Below are positions 14,757-16,315 of a stretch of 16,315 nucleotides of DNA, piece after piece. Source of the DNA: JAFKKF01 sp035651055 (lineage in GTDB: Bacteria > Pseudomonadota > Alphaproteobacteria > Rhizobiales > Kaistiaceae). Every line of letters starts with the position of its first letter. Position 1 is the first letter of the stretch. Below the pieces are notes generated by a model. It worked only from the letters and a program-made list of their open reading frames with translations, made no database searches and had not been told where the DNA came from. Where the stretch lies: contig DASRGK010000064.1 in NCBI GenBank assembly GCA_035651055.1, positions 1 to 16,315 of the forward strand, read 5' to 3'. The translations under genes were made by a program, and so were the position numbers.

Positions 14757-15686
14757 TTGCCTCCGCGCTCCCACCGTCCGAATCCGATCCTCACGGGCAT
14801 CGTGCTCGTCCTCATGCCGGTCCTGTTCTCCTCGAACCTGATCATCGGCAAGGGCGCGCTGGAGACGATGGAGCCGACGACCCTCATCTACTGGCGCTGG
14901 GTGGTGGCGACGCTGGTGCTGATTGCCATCGCCGGACAGAGCCTGACCACCCACGCCGCCGTGCTTCTCCGCCTGACGCCGCTTCTCCTCGGCCTTGCCG
15001 TCCTCGGCATGGTGATCTGCGGCGCCGGCGTCTACATCGCGCTTCGCCATACGACGGCGACCAACGGGACGCTCATCTACACGACCTCGCCGGCCTTCAT
15101 CGTGCTTTTCGAAATGCTGATCGGGCGCCGCCCTTTCTCGATCCGCCAGTTCCTCGGTATCGTTCTGGCGACGATCGGGGTCGCGGTGATCGTCTTTCAC
15201 GGCAACCTCGCCGATGCGCTTTCGACCGGCCTCAATCCGGGCGACCTCGGCATGCTCGCCGGCGCGATCTCCTGGGCGGTCTACTCGGTGATCCTGCATG
15301 ACCGCCGGCTGCAGGCGCTGCCCGACCGGGCGGTGCTGGCGTCGATCGCGATCTGTGCGGTAGTCGCGCTCACCCCGGTCTGGCTGATCGGCGGATGGCG
15401 CGGGGGACTGGTCCCGGCGAGCACGGACAACTGGCTGGCAGTGGCCGGCGTCGCGCTGATGCCGTCGGTTCTGGCCTATCTCAGCTACCAGTGGCTGGTG
15501 CGCCAGGTCGGCGCGGCCGTGACCGGGATGGCGCTCTACTTCCTGCCGATATGCGGGGTGTCGCTGGCGGCGATCTTCCTCCACGAGCAGGTGCACCTTT
15601 ACCATCTCTTCGGGACCCTGCTGACGCTCGGCGGGGTCATCGTCGCGACGCGGCTCGCCCGCCAGCCCGATCCGGCGCCCGCTTAG
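14757..15686 (+). CDS. EamA/DMT-superfamily permease
   Basis: 309 residues with about ten membrane segments in two EamA repeats (about 10-140 and 160-300: FSSNLIIGKGALE, WRWVVATLVLIAIAG, TSPAFIVLFEMLIGRRP, GDLGMLAGAISWAVYSVIL, YQWLVRQVGAAVTGMALYFLPI). It is an inner-membrane exporter or importer of small metabolites; the substrate cannot be predicted, and it lacks the His tail of the other DMT protein here. The start is unusual. The only standard start codon that keeps the full first membrane segment is TTG at 14757, with no clear Shine-Dalgarno. The frame is open only back to 14715 with no ATG or GTG, and internal GTG (14802) or ATG (14814) would cut into the first helix. It is divergent from the VOC gene and interlocks at its stop with the ABC ATPase gene. 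Confidence 0.87.
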   Translation: MPPRSHRPNPILTGIVLVLMPVLFSSNLIIGKGALETMEPTTLIYWRWVVATLVLIAIAGQSLTTHAAVLLRLTPLLLGLAVLGMVICGAGVYIALRHTTATNGTLIYTTSPAFIVLFEMLIGRRPFSIRQFLGIVLATIGVAVIVFHGNLADALSTGLNPGDLGMLAGAISWAVYSVILHDRRLQALPDRAVLASIAICAVVALTPVWLIGGWRGGLVPASTDNWLAVAGVALMPSVLAYLSYQWLVRQVGAAVTGMALYFLPICGVSLAAIFLHEQVHLYHLFGTLLTLGGVIVATRLARQPDPAPA

Positions 15687-16315
15687 GCTGCGGCGGACCG
15701 CGCCGGCATCGCCCGGGTCGTTCCGTCCGGCTCGACGGCGAAGCACGCCACCTCGACATCGCCCTTCCGCACCAGCTCCGGCCGATTGACCGGGCAGGGC
15801 TCGAAGGCGAGCGGACAGCGGGGATGAAAAACGCAGCCGGACGGAGGATGGATCGGCGACGGCAATTCGCCCTCCAGACGAATGCGTTCCTTCGGCCGGG
15901 TGGGATCGGCGACCGGCGTGGCGGAAAGCAGCGCCCGCGTATAGGGATGGCGCGGGTTGTCGAAGATGGCGTCGCGGGTGCCGTATTCGACCGGCCAGCC
16001 GAGATACATGACGAGGATCCGGTTCGCCATGTGCCGGACGACCGACAGGCTGTGGCTGATAAACAGGTAGGCGAGCCCGAACTCGGCCTGCAGGTCGACG
16101 AGGATGTTGAGCACCTGCGCCTGGACGGAGAGGTCGAGCGCGGAGACCGGCTCGTCGAGGACGAGGATGCGCGGATGGAGCATCAGCGCCCGCGCAATCG
16201 CGATGCGCTGGCGCTGGCCGCCGGAGAACATGTGCGGATAGCGGTCGTAGTATTCGGGCCGCAGCCCGACCTTGCGCATCATCTCGCGCGCCGCCTGCTG
16301 CCGCGCCTCGGCCGG
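15683..16315 (-). CDS. Peptide ABC transporter ATP-binding protein (DppF/OppF type), 3' part
   Basis: The C-terminal 210 residues of a dipeptide/oligopeptide ABC ATPase; the start and Walker A lie beyond the right edge. Visible are the ABC signature FSGGQRQRIAIARAL, Walker B ILVLDEPVSALD, the H-loop FISHSLSVVRHMANR, and the Opp/Dpp-specific extension (NPRHPYTRALLSATP, PSPIHPPSGCVFHPRCPLA). Four cysteines in the extension (C-x5-C-x6-C-x16-C) match the kind of site reported to hold an iron-sulfur cluster in some Opp/Dpp ATPases. It energises import of peptides, or of other oligopeptide-like solutes such as nickel chelates or opines, from the periplasm. DppF or OppF is likelier than DppD or OppD from PSPIHPPSGC, but this is not certain. 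The other subunits should lie to the right. Confidence 0.92.
   Translation of the reverse strand, partial: PAEARQQAAREMMRKVGLRPEYYDRYPHMFSGGQRQRIAIARALMLHPRILVLDEPVSALDLSVQAQVLNILVDLQAEFGLAYLFISHSLSVVRHMANRILVMYLGWPVEYGTRDAIFDNPRHPYTRALLSATPVADPTRPKERIRLEGELPSPIHPPSGCVFHPRCPLAFEPCPVNRPELVRKGDVEVACFAVEPDGTTRAMPARSAAA

Noticed and set aside
14601..15746. Extension of the VOC gene frame far upstream into the permease region on the - strand
   Set aside because: The upstream part is Arg/Asp-rich and antisense to a clear membrane protein. The real start at 14600 has its own Shine-Dalgarno.

Overview
This window looks like ordinary chromosome from a GC-rich alphaproteobacterium, most likely order Hyphomicrobiales (Rhizobiales). 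The grounds are strong GC bias at third codon positions, a Blastochloris-type homospermidine synthase, a qmcA/nfeD pair, a CobW-type GTPase next to a WD40 protein and a His-tailed drug/metabolite transporter, and intergenic palindromes of a kind I associate with rhizobial genomes. The genus cannot be fixed from the sequence alone. I see no tRNA, rRNA, CRISPR array, transposase, phage gene or replication origin.

Layout: (1) 1-189 is the 3' end of kdsD (LPS Kdo pathway, + strand). It runs into nfeD (ybbJ-like) and qmcA on the - strand, a membrane SPFH/NfeD pair joined by an ATGA overlap. (2) 1795-3867 is dcp, a cytosolic zinc peptidyl-dipeptidase (-). A gene-free 502-base stretch follows (3868-4369), packed with hairpins, and then an exported S41 PDZ protease (4370-5602, -). 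(3) Rightward from 5753 come homospermidine synthase (polyamine synthesis), two tandem paralogous small exported proteins (7255-8218) and an exported DUF4424 protein (8284-9270). (4) Leftward from 13974 runs a CobW/COG0523 GTPase with a His-rich loop, a WD40 propeller protein, an EamA transporter with a 60-residue His-rich tail, and a membrane diguanylate cyclase (ending at 9315). (5) A VOC-fold dioxygenase-like protein (14067-14600, -) is divergent from a second EamA transporter (14757-15686, +). That transporter converges on the 3' part of a DppF/OppF-type ABC ATPase that continues past the right edge.

How the genes work together: the qmcA-nfeD pair probably forms a membrane quality-control microdomain. 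The cobW-WD40-DMT block looks like a transition-metal (probably zinc) handling unit, since two of its three proteins carry long His/Asp stretches. The two paralogs and the DUF4424 protein form a run of exported proteins of unknown role. The rest is housekeeping metabolism and transport.

No spectacular new system is evident. The items most worth a second look are the tandem paralog pair, the multi-hairpin intergenic element, the His-tailed transporter cluster, the S41 protease with an Asn in place of the usual catalytic Lys, and two convergent gene pairs whose stop codons interlock.
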